A stretch of 25,020 nt of DNA, from IMG/VR virus record IMGVR_UViG_3300035034_000548, positions 1-25,020 of that record; one strand, given 5' to 3'. The notes beneath the pieces were generated by a model. That model saw nothing but the letters and a program-made list of their open reading frames with translations, made no database searches and was not told the DNA's origin. A program made the translations under genes and the position numbers. Below, piece after piece: positions 13,245-20,222 of this stretch (positions within the stretch are counted from its first letter, which is position 1; every line of letters begins with the position of its first letter). The stretch is from a virus.

Positions 13245-15663
13245 CTTGGCAAGACAACTATTCGACAACGGGCTGGCAGTGTTCCCGTGTCGTGCTGATA
13301 AGTTACCCGCCGTGCCAAAAGGTTCGAGCTGGCGTGAGCTCTCAAAGTTAGACCCCAAGCGTCACACATGGCCCCTCGACGGCCTCGTTGGCGTTCCTGT
13401 GCCTGACGGTGTAATCGTTCTCGACCTAGACACATACAAGGGCGTGACGTGTGAAGCGGTCGAGGAGGCGCTCGGTTGTCGGCTTGACTGGCAGGGTGGC
13501 CTCATACAGTCCACACTCAACGGCGGCAAACACTATGCTTTCGCCTGCGATTTCTCTGCGAAGTTCGGCAGCAACATTCTAGGCGTGAAAGGATTCGATA
13601 CTCGCGTCGCTGGCAAGGGGTACATCGCAACGGGCGACGCCTATACGTGGGGCGAAGACGGCGGCGTGTTTAAGCTGACCGGCTCAACGTTGCCCAAGCT
13701 TCCAGCCGAGGCACGCGAACGGCTGGAAATGTTAGAACAGGCCCCCGAACGCGAACGGGCAGCACTGCCCACAGGCGACCGGGACCTTGACGCTATCAAG
13801 GCGGCACTGGCTGCGATCTCGCCAGCTTGTGGGCGCACAGAGTGGGTCAGGGTGGGGTTGGCACTCCGGCACCACTTCCATGACGATATGACGACAGGCG
13901 AGGCCCTGTTCGACGCTTGGAGTGCTGGCGACATGTCAGTCGACGGTATGCCTGAGAACTACGAGGCTGAGACAATCGGCGCACAGTGGCGCAGCTTTAA
14001 GGCCGAGGGCGGCGTCACCATTGCAACACTGTTTCACCACGCCATAGCAGCGGGATGGCAGCCACCGGCAGGGCTTGACACGTCGCTGGCATTCGGCGGC
14101 ACACCGGCCACGGCGAGCACCTTCAACGCACTGGTCGACCAGATCACCACGACAGGCGGCGACCCTAAAAGCACTAACGGATTAATTCAGGACGTGCAGC
14201 GATTGCCATGTAACGAGCTACAACGGGGCGTGCTGCTTGCGACCTTGGCCCGCGAACTCAAAGACGCCGACCTACTGACCAAGGCCGTGCGCGTCCAACT
14301 AGACGGCGGCAAGGCACCCAAGGCGAAGGGCGACTACGATACGAGCCACACAGCGAACGCGATCACATTCTTAAACACACAATTCCCAGACAACACCCTG
14401 CGCCGTGTAGATGATGTCTGGTATCATTACACCGGCAAGGCATGGGAGTCGCTCACCGACGGGCACATCAGGCACCTAGTGGCCGTCGCGATGGCGGCGA
14501 GTGCGCCCCAGCATTCAACTGTCACCGGCACAGTCAACATGATGGCCGAACTCGTAAACAATCCGACGGCTAAGCTGGGCGACATACCCGACGGCTTGGT
14601 GATCTTGCAAAACGGCGTACTGAACGTGAACACCGGCGCAATACTGCCACACAGTGCGACATTCTTTTCGACCACCATCATGCCATATAGATACAACATA
14701 CAGGCGCGCTGTGACTCGTGGCTACAATTTCTCGACACCACATTCGACGGCGACCCTGAGCGCATCGCACTATTGCAGGAGTGGTTCGGCTACATGTTGA
14801 CGTCGAGCTACTCACACCAAAAGATACTCGTCTTACTGGGGCCTATGAGGTGCGGCAAGGGCACCATAGGGCGGGTGCTGAACATGCTAGTGGGCGACGC
14901 GAATTTCAGCGGGGGCAGCCTCTCAGCGTTCGCAGACGACGCTTTTATCGACAGCGTGAGCGAGAAGACTGTTGTGTTCATAGGCGACGCGGCGAAGAGC
15001 TTACCACGCAACGCGAGCGACCGAATCATTGAGCGACTCAAGGGCGTCTCAGGCAATGACAAAATCCCATACGGCAGGAAGTATAAGCCGAACGCTAACG
15101 GATACATTCCGGCGCGCATAACAGTGGCCGCGAACCATGTGCCGAGACTGTTCGACGATTCGGGCGCACTGGCCTCGCGCATGATGGTGTTGCCCTTTGA
15201 TAATTCGTTCTACGGGCGCGAAGACTTGGAGCTGTTCGACAGGCTGGCGAAGGATATAGAAGGCATCGCCATGTGGGCGCTCGCCGGATTAAACAGGCTC
15301 AGCGAGTACAAGAAGTTTACCGCACCAAAGGCCAGCAAGGACGAAGAGAGATATCTCCGCGAAGCGTACAGCCCTATGATGCAATTCATCGAGGAGACGT
15401 TCGACATGGGGGGCGCGAATCGCCTCTCGTGTGAGCAGACGTACGAGGCATATAAGGGCTGGGCGTTGTCCAGACAAGAGGAAAAAATACTACCCCGCCG
15501 CACGCTAATCGGCACACTAAAAGACGCGACCCGAGGGCGTGGTGTCCGATACGGCGCGCACAGGATGCCGGACGGTAGCACGTCGAGAGGCTTCGAGGGG
15601 CTCACCATTAAACCGCAGACACCCGTCAGCGGCTCCATACCTCTACACGCCATTAAGCAGTAG
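13237..15663 (+). CDS. Bifunctional primase-polymerase / SF3 helicase replication protein
   Basis: I choose GTG 13237 (808 residues) because AGGGGG lies just upstream and it overlaps the previous stop; TTG 13216 would add 7. The N-terminal prim-pol domain (about 5-165) carries VLDLDTYKG with metal-binding Asp63 and Asp65, and GGKHYAFA at about 96-103. A PriCT-2-like helical domain covers about 185-270 (CGRTEWVRVGLALRHHFHDD). The D5/P4-type SF3 helicase follows, with Walker A GPMRCGKGT at 535-543 and Walker B-like TVVFIGDA. The sequence AANHVPRLFDDSGALASRMM and a winged-helix-like C-terminus complete it. It would prime, unwind and probably initiate at the adjacent origin. Confidence 0.92.
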   Translation: MSNLARQLFDNGLAVFPCRADKLPAVPKGSSWRELSKLDPKRHTWPLDGLVGVPVPDGVIVLDLDTYKGVTCEAVEEALGCRLDWQGGLIQSTLNGGKHYAFACDFSAKFGSNILGVKGFDTRVAGKGYIATGDAYTWGEDGGVFKLTGSTLPKLPAEARERLEMLEQAPERERAALPTGDRDLDAIKAALAAISPACGRTEWVRVGLALRHHFHDDMTTGEALFDAWSAGDMSVDGMPENYEAETIGAQWRSFKAEGGVTIATLFHHAIAAGWQPPAGLDTSLAFGGTPATASTFNALVDQITTTGGDPKSTNGLIQDVQRLPCNELQRGVLLATLARELKDADLLTKAVRVQLDGGKAPKAKGDYDTSHTANAITFLNTQFPDNTLRRVDDVWYHYTGKAWESLTDGHIRHLVAVAMAASAPQHSTVTGTVNMMAELVNNPTAKLGDIPDGLVILQNGVLNVNTGAILPHSATFFSTTIMPYRYNIQARCDSWLQFLDTTFDGDPERIALLQEWFGYMLTSSYSHQKILVLLGPMRCGKGTIGRVLNMLVGDANFSGGSLSAFADDAFIDSVSEKTVVFIGDAAKSLPRNASDRIIERLKGVSGNDKIPYGRKYKPNANGYIPARITVAANHVPRLFDDSGALASRMMVLPFDNSFYGREDLELFDRLAKDIEGIAMWALAGLNRLSEYKKFTAPKASKDEERYLREAYSPMMQFIEETFDMGGANRLSCEQTYEAYKGWALSRQEEKILPRRTLIGTLKDATRGRGVRYGAHRMPDGSTSRGFEGLTIKPQTPVSGSIPLHAIKQ

Positions 15664-15710
15664 GGGTTGACGTGGCCACCCACCCACACAACTGACAAGG
15701 ATAGATAGAC
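15663..15710 (+). promoter_or_regulatory. -35-like element shared with module C, plus leader
   Basis: ggggttgacgtggcc at 15663-15677 is identical to 24946-24960 and contains TTGACG. It lacks the upstream 15-bp box and has no good -10 at 17 bp. The leader has ACTGACAAGGATAG, with an AAGGA ribosome site before the ATG at 15711. Possibly a promoter of the same class with a different upstream control. Confidence 0.4.
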
Positions 15711-15773
15711 ATGAGCCGCGACACACTGCGCGAAGTACTCCAAAGACTCGTAGACGACGAAGAGGGCACATAG
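15711..15773 (+). CDS. Possible 20-residue leader peptide / micro-ORF
   Basis: ATG at 15711 with AAGGA 9-12 bases upstream encodes MSRDTLREVLQRLVDDEEGT and stops at 15771-15773, two bases before the ATG of the next gene. It reads as an amphipathic helix with an acidic end. The good ribosome site, the -35-like element upstream and tight spacing suggest it is translated, perhaps to couple the next gene. A stand-alone function is not evident. Confidence 0.45.
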   Translation: MSRDTLREVLQRLVDDEEGT

Positions 15774-15775
15774 AG

Positions 15776-15988
15776 ATGGTAGGAGTAATACGAGAGAACC
15801 CAAGACTCGACGCCGCCGAGGTGCGGCGGACGAAAGGCCCGACGAGGAAAGCGTCACGCGGTCGAGGTAATCAGGGCGACTGGGCGGTGGCCAGCCCGAA
15901 AGGGCGAGCCGCCACACCAGAACAGGCCGAACATAATGCCGCCATAGAGGCGAAACGAAACGAAAAACTAGCAAGGCGTAAAAAATGA
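15776..15988 (+). CDS. Small, very basic protein of unknown function
   Basis: A 70-residue protein beginning MVGVIRENPRLDAAEVRRTK and ending EAKRNEKLARRKK. It is rich in Arg, Lys, Gly and Ala, probably disordered in the middle (RKASRGRGNQGDW) with a C-terminal helix. The stop overlaps the next ATG (ATGA at 15985). Nucleic-acid binding is possible from charge alone. No family recognised. Confidence 0.6.
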   Translation: MVGVIRENPRLDAAEVRRTKGPTRKASRGRGNQGDWAVASPKGRAATPEQAEHNAAIEAKRNEKLARRKK

Positions 15989-16230
15989 CTAACGACCAAA
16001 TAGAGGAAGTATGTGCGAGATTCTGCCACCGTGTGGGGGTGCTGTACTCACCGGCTAAGCTGCACATAATGCACCAAGAGGTTGACGGTGCTACCGCAGG
16101 CACCGCGAGCATATCATTCGAGATAGACGGCGCAGACCTCACACTCGAACTACGGGGCGATGCGCACAGCGACGCGCACGGGGCCGCGTCTCACGCTATG
16201 ACATTACTCAGCGGGGTGGGTAATGGATAG
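15985..16230 (+). CDS. Small protein of unknown function
   Basis: An 81-residue protein, MTNDQIEEVCARFCHRVGVL, with an N-terminal helix and then beta strands (ASISFEIDGADLTLELRGDA) and a helix at the end. It looks folded and acidic, unlike the basic protein upstream to which it is coupled by a 4-bp overlap. No family recognised. Confidence 0.65.
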   Translation: MTNDQIEEVCARFCHRVGVLYSPAKLHIMHQEVDGATAGTASISFEIDGADLTLELRGDAHSDAHGAASHAMTLLSGVGNG

Positions 16231-16236
16231 CTTAGC

Positions 16237-16611
16237 GTGTTGCAGCGGGTGCGGTGCGTAGCACGAGAGGCCACACAAGCCGCTCAGGCCGACGCCTTTC
16301 GTGTAGCCTTCCCAGACGTCCAGACGTCCAGACGTCCAGACGTCACCGAGTACCTAACAGCCCACAAAAACGACGACGAGGGCTTCGGATCCCTGCCTGA
16401 CATGATGCGCAGCGTTGAGCGCCTCGGCACCGTAGACTACAAGCTGCTAATTCGTGACGATAGGGGGTCTAAATTGTTGGGATCGAGACCGACCAGCATA
16501 GAGGATGCGGCCAAGGGTGACAGGGTCAGCTTTATGGCTAAGATTGAGCGCTCAGACGACGACGCAAAGTTCGGATTTTACAAGCGGCCAACGAAGGCCG
16601 CCATCGTTTAG
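16237..16611 (+). CDS. Unknown phage protein, possible OB-like fold; start uncertain
   Basis: The C-terminal 75 residues are well formed: LPDMMRSVERLGTVDYKLLI, then PTSIEDAAKGDRVSFMAKIE and FGFYKRPTKAAIV. The pattern of strands with a final GFYKRPT resembles small OB-like proteins in other phages, but this is a weak impression. The start is unclear: GTG 16237, TTG 16240 and GTG 16249 are candidates, none with a good ribosome site, while the better-placed ATG at 16223 (overlapping the upstream stop) ends after 12 codons. An 8-bp repeat array lies inside the coding frame. Its TAG overlaps the stop of the convergent minus-strand gene. Confidence 0.6.
   Translation: MLQRVRCVAREATQAAQADAFRVAFPDVQTSRRPDVTEYLTAHKNDDEGFGSLPDMMRSVERLGTVDYKLLIRDDRGSKLLGSRPTSIEDAAKGDRVSFMAKIERSDDDAKFGFYKRPTKAAIV
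16313..16344. repeat. Four perfect tandem copies of the 8-bp unit CAGACGTC
   Basis: CAGACGTC is repeated at 16313, 16321, 16329 and 16337; each copy contains the palindrome GACGTC. The unit is not a multiple of three, so gain or loss of one copy would shift the reading frame of the gene around it. It encodes DVQTSRRPDVT in the present frame. Confidence 0.9.
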
Positions 16612-16796
16612 ACCTTCCCGCCGCACCCAGTGCAACGCCAGCCGCCTATCTTAACGGCGGCGAGCACCCACAGAATAAGACCGAACCCCATAGTTAAAAT
16701 GCTCACGAATAACCACATTAAATGGTTAGTGCTTGGCCTAACGGCGAGCACTTTACAGCCGCACGTCTTGCACTTTTTCTGTGTCCTGTCTGTCAT
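16608..16796 (-). CDS. Small zinc-ribbon membrane protein
   Basis: A 62-residue protein with a Cys-x2-Cys pair near the start (C9, C12; sequence CKTCGC), one hydrophobic segment at about residues 25-49, and a second Cys-x2-Cys (C55, C58; CTGCGGK). The two pairs would meet only if the membrane segment folds back as a hairpin, or if the protein forms dimers. It is the last gene of the leftward operon, coupled to the gene upstream by ATGA at 16793-16796. Its stop overlaps that of the convergent gene. Function unknown. Confidence 0.7.
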   Translation of the reverse strand: MTDRTQKKCKTCGCKVLAVRPSTNHLMWLFVSILTMGFGLILWVLAAVKIGGWRCTGCGGKV

Positions 16797-17095
16797 AGTA
16801 AAATACTCCTTGTAGCTTTTTGTTTTAAGTCGTCACTCGCCTTCATGGCGTGCCGGTTTTTGAGGGCCAAGCCCTCGGCGACAATGCCTAGAATCTCATG
16901 CTTTACCGCGTACCGCATAACGTCACGCCTGAGCCGCCCCATAGTCCTGAAGTAGTGCTGCACTAACGACGGCGCGCAGTCGGCCAACTCAGCGACCGCC
17001 GCACGAGTCATAGCGGTGTAGCTGCCGAACTTAGCCACGGCCACAGCGGCGAGCAGTATCTCGTCTTTTCTGTCCGCTGGTTTGAGACGCTTCAT
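16793..17095 (-). CDS. Short TetR-like HTH protein
   Basis: A 100-residue protein from the ATG at 17095, which overlaps the upstream stop as ATGA; the open frame extends farther but that part is antisense-like. It begins MKRLKPADRKDEILLAAVAV. It then has MTRAAVAELADCAPSLVQHY with FRTMGRLRRDVMRYAV, the TetR N-terminal pattern in which the HTH recognition helix is followed by HYF. Usual TetR proteins are about 190-220 residues with a ligand-binding C-terminal domain; here that domain is nearly absent. It may be a constitutive DNA-binding protein. The promoter at 19398-19438 and the CTACCGTTCGTCGGG boxes are candidate targets (inference). Confidence 0.75.
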   Translation of the reverse strand: MKRLKPADRKDEILLAAVAVAKFGSYTAMTRAAVAELADCAPSLVQHYFRTMGRLRRDVMRYAVKHEILGIVAEGLALKNRHAMKASDDLKQKATRSILL

Positions 17096-17607
17096 AGTTT
17101 TACATCCCCTGTTGAAAATTGAGCCAGCCCGCCGACCGCTGCGACGCGGGCGAGATAAGCTTGCTGTGCTGTCTCGTGGGCGTCGCCTTTGAACTTCCAG
17201 CCTGACCACTTGCACTCTATGGCCACGAACTGCCCGACGACAGTGCCAAGGTGCGCCGGTGTGATCTCCACAGGAAGTACGCCGATTAGGTCTGATGACT
17301 TGACGACCTTATTCAGTTGGTGCGAGTCATTCGCCAGCCCGTAGCGTACAGGGCGTTGCCGCTCCTCGAATCTAAACGAGCACGACGGGCATGTCGACTG
17401 TACGGTCGACGGGGTGGCCCCGACGTTGTTACGCCACACAAGACCACCCGCGCGTGCCATCTTAAAGCGTACCGCTTGCTGCACGATTGTTTCGGCCTTG
17501 TTACCCCCCACGCTTGGGGTGGGTGGTGGCAGCGGTGCCTCGGCGGTCACGAGGAGCAGCTCAGCGGCAGCCCTCGCGTTGCGCTGTTTCCATTCGTTAT
17601 ACGTCAT
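17092..17607 (-). CDS. VRR-NUC domain nuclease
   Basis: A 171-residue protein. The nuclease core has GGLVWRNNVGA at about 54-64, then SSDLIGVLPVEI with Asp106. It continues with QFVAIECKWSGWKFKG, with Glu131 and Lys133 as the PD-(D/E)xK catalytic pair, and AQQAYLARVAAVGGLA. This is the VRR-NUC order (D, ExK, then Q-x-x-x-L-x-x-V-x-x-x-G-G). An inserted CPSC at 73-76 offers one Cys pair only. VRR-NUC enzymes cut branched DNA; in phages they often sit beside a helicase. Its first 11 bp overlap the helicase gene. A Pro-rich N-terminal extension (residues 24-32) is of unknown role. Confidence 0.85.
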   Translation of the reverse strand: MTYNEWKQRNARAAAELLLVTAEAPLPPPTPSVGGNKAETIVQQAVRFKMARAGGLVWRNNVGATPSTVQSTCPSCSFRFEERQRPVRYGLANDSHQLNKVVKSSDLIGVLPVEITPAHLGTVVGQFVAIECKWSGWKFKGDAHETAQQAYLARVAAVGGLAQFSTGDVKL

Positions 17608-19243
17608 ACTTAAAGCCCTGTGTTATCCGTTCGATTAGTGCGTCCGTGTCGGTCGCGTTGAGTGTGAAAGCCGTCGACATGTCTATGCCGAAACGGTGAA
17701 AAAAGCGGCGGTACTTCTCGCCCATATCGCGACCGGCTGGCTGAGTTCCTACCCACCACCCGACCAGATTGTGTAGAACGTCGCGACGGTAGAGTGTGTG
17801 GTCGTGTGCTTTCGCCTGACGGCCTTGTCCTATCTTGGGCACGTTACGCCGCATCATGTCGAGCGCGAACTCGTCGCGGGTCAGGTTAGCGGCTGCACGT
17901 TCTCGGAACAGGGCGGCCAAGGCTTCGACATCGAGTTCGAGCAGGTCACCGTCGACATGTTCGGGTCGGGTACGCTCGGGCGGTATCGGTACGTGCTGGC
18001 AGTAGGGGCACGCCTTGAAAAACGCTTCGTAGGGCTGCGTGCACTTCATACAAACACGCTGCGGCACAGTGCCGTCGTCAGATGCTCGCGCGCCTTTCGG
18101 CTTATCGTCGAGCGTCCACTCGCGGGGCCAGTCCGGCATACCGTGCCGCTCCCAGTTCCGCACGGGGTCGATGATAAAAGCGAACTGCTTGCCGTCCAGT
18201 ATGCGAAGCGAGCGGCCTATCATTTGTAGAAATTTGCCCAGCGATTGCGTCGGGCGTGCGAGTATGCAGCACTCGACCGCAGGCACGTCGAACCCCTCGT
18301 CGAATAGGTCGACGTTTATCACGCCGTCTAGCTCGCCCGACTCGAAAAGGTCGAGCACCCTGTCACGTTCGCCTGCGTCCGTGGTGCCGTCCAGTGCCTC
18401 GCACTTGATGCCGACAGCGCGGAACGCCTCGGCAGTCTCTCGGGCTGTGGCCACGTCTGTGGAGAAACATATAAACCGCTTACCTTTTGCAAAGGTGAGA
18501 TAATGCTGTACAACGTCGCCGATAAGGTGCGAGTCTACAACGCGCTTTCGCAGTGCCGTGGCATTGAAGTCGCCCGACGCTGTGACCGCCAAGCCCGACA
18601 CGTCGAGGTCGCTGTCAGGTGCGAAGTACTTATACTTAGACAAGAACCCCTCGGACATGAGACACTTCGGGGTCGGCCCGAGCACCATCTCCTCGACATA
18701 CCCAGACGCGTGAGCACCGAGGCCCTTGCCGTCGGCGCGGTCGGGTGTGGCTGTTACCATAAGCAGTTTCGCCCGCTCGAACATCTCGACAGCCTGCGCC
18801 CACTTCCCTGTGTTGACATAGTGGTGCCCCTCGTCGAACACCCCGAGCGTAACTTGATTCACCCACGACATAAGTGCGTCGTTAGACTTGGCGCTGCGGC
18901 TGGTCAATGTCTGCACGGATATGACGCCGCACTGTGCGGTCTGGTCGACGAAGTTCGCGCCCAACTTCTTGAAGTGGCGACGGCGTATTCGCCTAACGAC
19001 TGACGCAGGGGCGACGATACGGTGGCGGACTCCAAGCGATGCGAGAGCGAGACTTATCTGTGCGACGATCTCCTTGCGATGAACTATAGCAGCGGACGCC
19101 CCGACGTGGTCGTGTATTATCGAGGAAAAAATAACCGTCTTGCCGCCGCCCGTTGCGAGGACTGCGAGCACCACGCGCACCCGAGTCCAAGCCGAGCGAA
19201 TACCCTCGACGAGCTGTTCTTGATAGTCGCGTAGCTTAAACAA
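17597..19243 (-). CDS. SF2 DEAD/DEAH-type helicase with zinc ribbon
   Basis: A 548-residue protein starting at TTG 19243, overlapping the small membrane-protein gene by 8 bp. It has LRDYQEQLVEGI (Q-like motif), Walker A LATGGGKT at 29-36, DEGH at 137-140 and VTATPDRADG from 163. The second RecA domain has ICFSTDVATARETAEAF, LFDEGFDVPAVE and the arginine-finger motif QMIGRSLR at 340-347. A Cys-x2-Cys pair set at C398, C401, C412 and C415 forms a zinc ribbon. It resembles RecG/RadD/UvsW-like phage helicases that remodel branched DNA. With the nuclease next to it, it may process recombination or replication forks. Confidence 0.9.
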   Translation of the reverse strand: MFKLRDYQEQLVEGIRSAWTRVRVVLAVLATGGGKTVIFSSIIHDHVGASAAIVHRKEIVAQISLALASLGVRHRIVAPASVVRRIRRRHFKKLGANFVDQTAQCGVISVQTLTSRSAKSNDALMSWVNQVTLGVFDEGHHYVNTGKWAQAVEMFERAKLLMVTATPDRADGKGLGAHASGYVEEMVLGPTPKCLMSEGFLSKYKYFAPDSDLDVSGLAVTASGDFNATALRKRVVDSHLIGDVVQHYLTFAKGKRFICFSTDVATARETAEAFRAVGIKCEALDGTTDAGERDRVLDLFESGELDGVINVDLFDEGFDVPAVECCILARPTQSLGKFLQMIGRSLRILDGKQFAFIIDPVRNWERHGMPDWPREWTLDDKPKGARASDDGTVPQRVCMKCTQPYEAFFKACPYCQHVPIPPERTRPEHVDGDLLELDVEALAALFRERAAANLTRDEFALDMMRRNVPKIGQGRQAKAHDHTLYRRDVLHNLVGWWVGTQPAGRDMGEKYRRFFHRFGIDMSTAFTLNATDTDALIERITQGFKYDV

Positions 19244-19376
19244 TTAGAGACCCCGCCAAAATAACCACGCAGCACACGGCCACGGCAGACGCGAGCAACA
19301 CGACCACGGACACCGCCGCCCTGTCCTGTGCGCTAAGTTCTTCGGTGCCGAGGGCCTTGTCGATACGATCTAACAT
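19236..19376 (-). CDS. 46-residue single-pass membrane protein
   Basis: ATG at 19376, with AAAGGA 6-8 bases upstream, encodes MLDRIDKALGTEELSAQDRA and then a hydrophobic segment from Val22 to the end, rich in Val, Ala, Leu and two adjacent Cys. The stop lies 8 bp inside the helicase gene. Ribosome site, coupling and clear membrane segment support a real gene although it is very short. It is the first gene of the leftward operon. Such proteins can be membrane anchors or host-targeting toxins; no family recognised. Confidence 0.65.
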   Translation of the reverse strand: MLDRIDKALGTEELSAQDRAAVSVVVLLASAVAVCCVVILAGSLIV

Positions 19377-19397
19377 AATAATCCTTTAAAATAAAAG

Positions 19398-19426
19398 TTG
19401 ACATGCCGAAGAGTACGGCTTATTGT
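19398..19426 (+). promoter_or_regulatory. Sigma70-like promoter for the DUF2800/DUF2815 operon
   Basis: TTGACA at 19398-19403 is a perfect -35, followed by a 17-bp spacer and TATTGT at 19421-19426. The next gene starts at 19461 with AAGGAG before it. GCCG and CGGC arms inside the spacer could be a small operator. Confidence 0.75.
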
Positions 19427-19438
19427 CCGCTCTGTCAA
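19410..19438 (-). promoter_or_regulatory. Opposing sigma70-like promoter for the helicase operon
   Basis: Read on the minus strand: TTGACA (19438-19433), a 17-bp spacer and TACTCT (19415-19410). The -10 is weaker than the rightward one. The two promoters overlap face to face and cannot both be bound by RNA polymerase. Confidence 0.55.
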
Positions 19439-19460
19439 TAACTAAAAGGAGCCTTGACAC

Positions 19461-20222
19461 ATGATCAATATTAGTTTTCCGGCGAGCAACAAGACCCTCG
19501 CCGCAGCCATAGGGGCCGCACTCGTCCATTATGGGAACGGCACGACACAGGACACTGCTATGGCGGGCGACATCTCCGAGAGCACGACAACTGTCACGCC
19601 AAAAATCGAAGGCGGCCCCGCCCCTGTCGTGACGTCATTACTTAAAAAGGCCCCCGCCGCCGCTGAGACAATAACGCCGCCCCCAACGGGCGACAACGGT
19701 CTCGACGAGTCTGCGGAGTTGGCGGCCTTTATGAAGGACGACGAAGAGGAGACCAACGAGCCGGAAGTGGTGCGACTTGACGAGCACGGCGTCCAGTTCA
19801 ACGCCAAGGTGTGCGCCAACGCGGCGAAGCCTTTCTACAGCAGCGGCAAGCTGCTCGGACAATGGAAGCGGCGGCAAGGTGTTGACCAAGCCGAGTATGA
19901 TGTCTGGTACGAGTCAGCGCGCCCTAGCAAGTCGCCGGCAGCGGCAGGCCCAGCACAAGACAAACCACTCGACACGGGTGCGGCGTTCACCGCTGGCGAA
20001 ACGACAACGCCCCCGCCTCTCGCTTCGATCACTGAGGCAGGCGAGCTTATGGCGTGGGTTAGCGCACAGCAAGCGGCTGGACTACTCACCGAGGAGGCCA
20101 TCGCAGGCGCTTATGTTGCGACAGGTGTGACGCTTCAATCCCTATTCACTCCCGCGACTCAAGTCGACAGCGTGACGAAAGCATTCGCCGAGCTGTCCCG
20201 CATTGTAGAGTCAAACAAGTGA
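19461..20222 (+). CDS. Acidic, low-complexity protein encoded upstream of the DUF2800 nuclease
   Basis: A 253-residue protein beginning MINISFPASNKTLAAAIGAA. The middle is Pro/Ala/Thr-rich with an acidic patch (FMKDDEEETNEPEVV). One conserved-looking block follows: LDEHGVQFNAKVCANAAKPF and SSGKLLGQWKRRQGVDQAEY, then WYESA. Blocks of this kind (target D-x-x-G-x-x-F ... G-x-W-x-x-R-x-G-V) occur in phage proteins with this neighbourhood, but their function is not known to me. AAGGAG lies 9 bases before the ATG. It overlaps the nuclease gene by GTGA. Confidence 0.7.
   Translation: MINISFPASNKTLAAAIGAALVHYGNGTTQDTAMAGDISESTTTVTPKIEGGPAPVVTSLLKKAPAAAETITPPPTGDNGLDESAELAAFMKDDEEETNEPEVVRLDEHGVQFNAKVCANAAKPFYSSGKLLGQWKRRQGVDQAEYDVWYESARPSKSPAAAGPAQDKPLDTGAAFTAGETTTPPPLASITEAGELMAWVSAQQAAGLLTEEAIAGAYVATGVTLQSLFTPATQVDSVTKAFAELSRIVESNK

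Noticed and set aside
15210-16142. 310-codon minus-strand frame across the primase 3' end and small genes
   Set aside because: Antisense to the primase C-terminus and to coupled small genes; composition is Ser/Arg/Leu-rich and no domain is seen.
16313-16344. CRISPR-like array
   Set aside because: The repeats are 8 bp with no spacers, so it is a simple tandem repeat.
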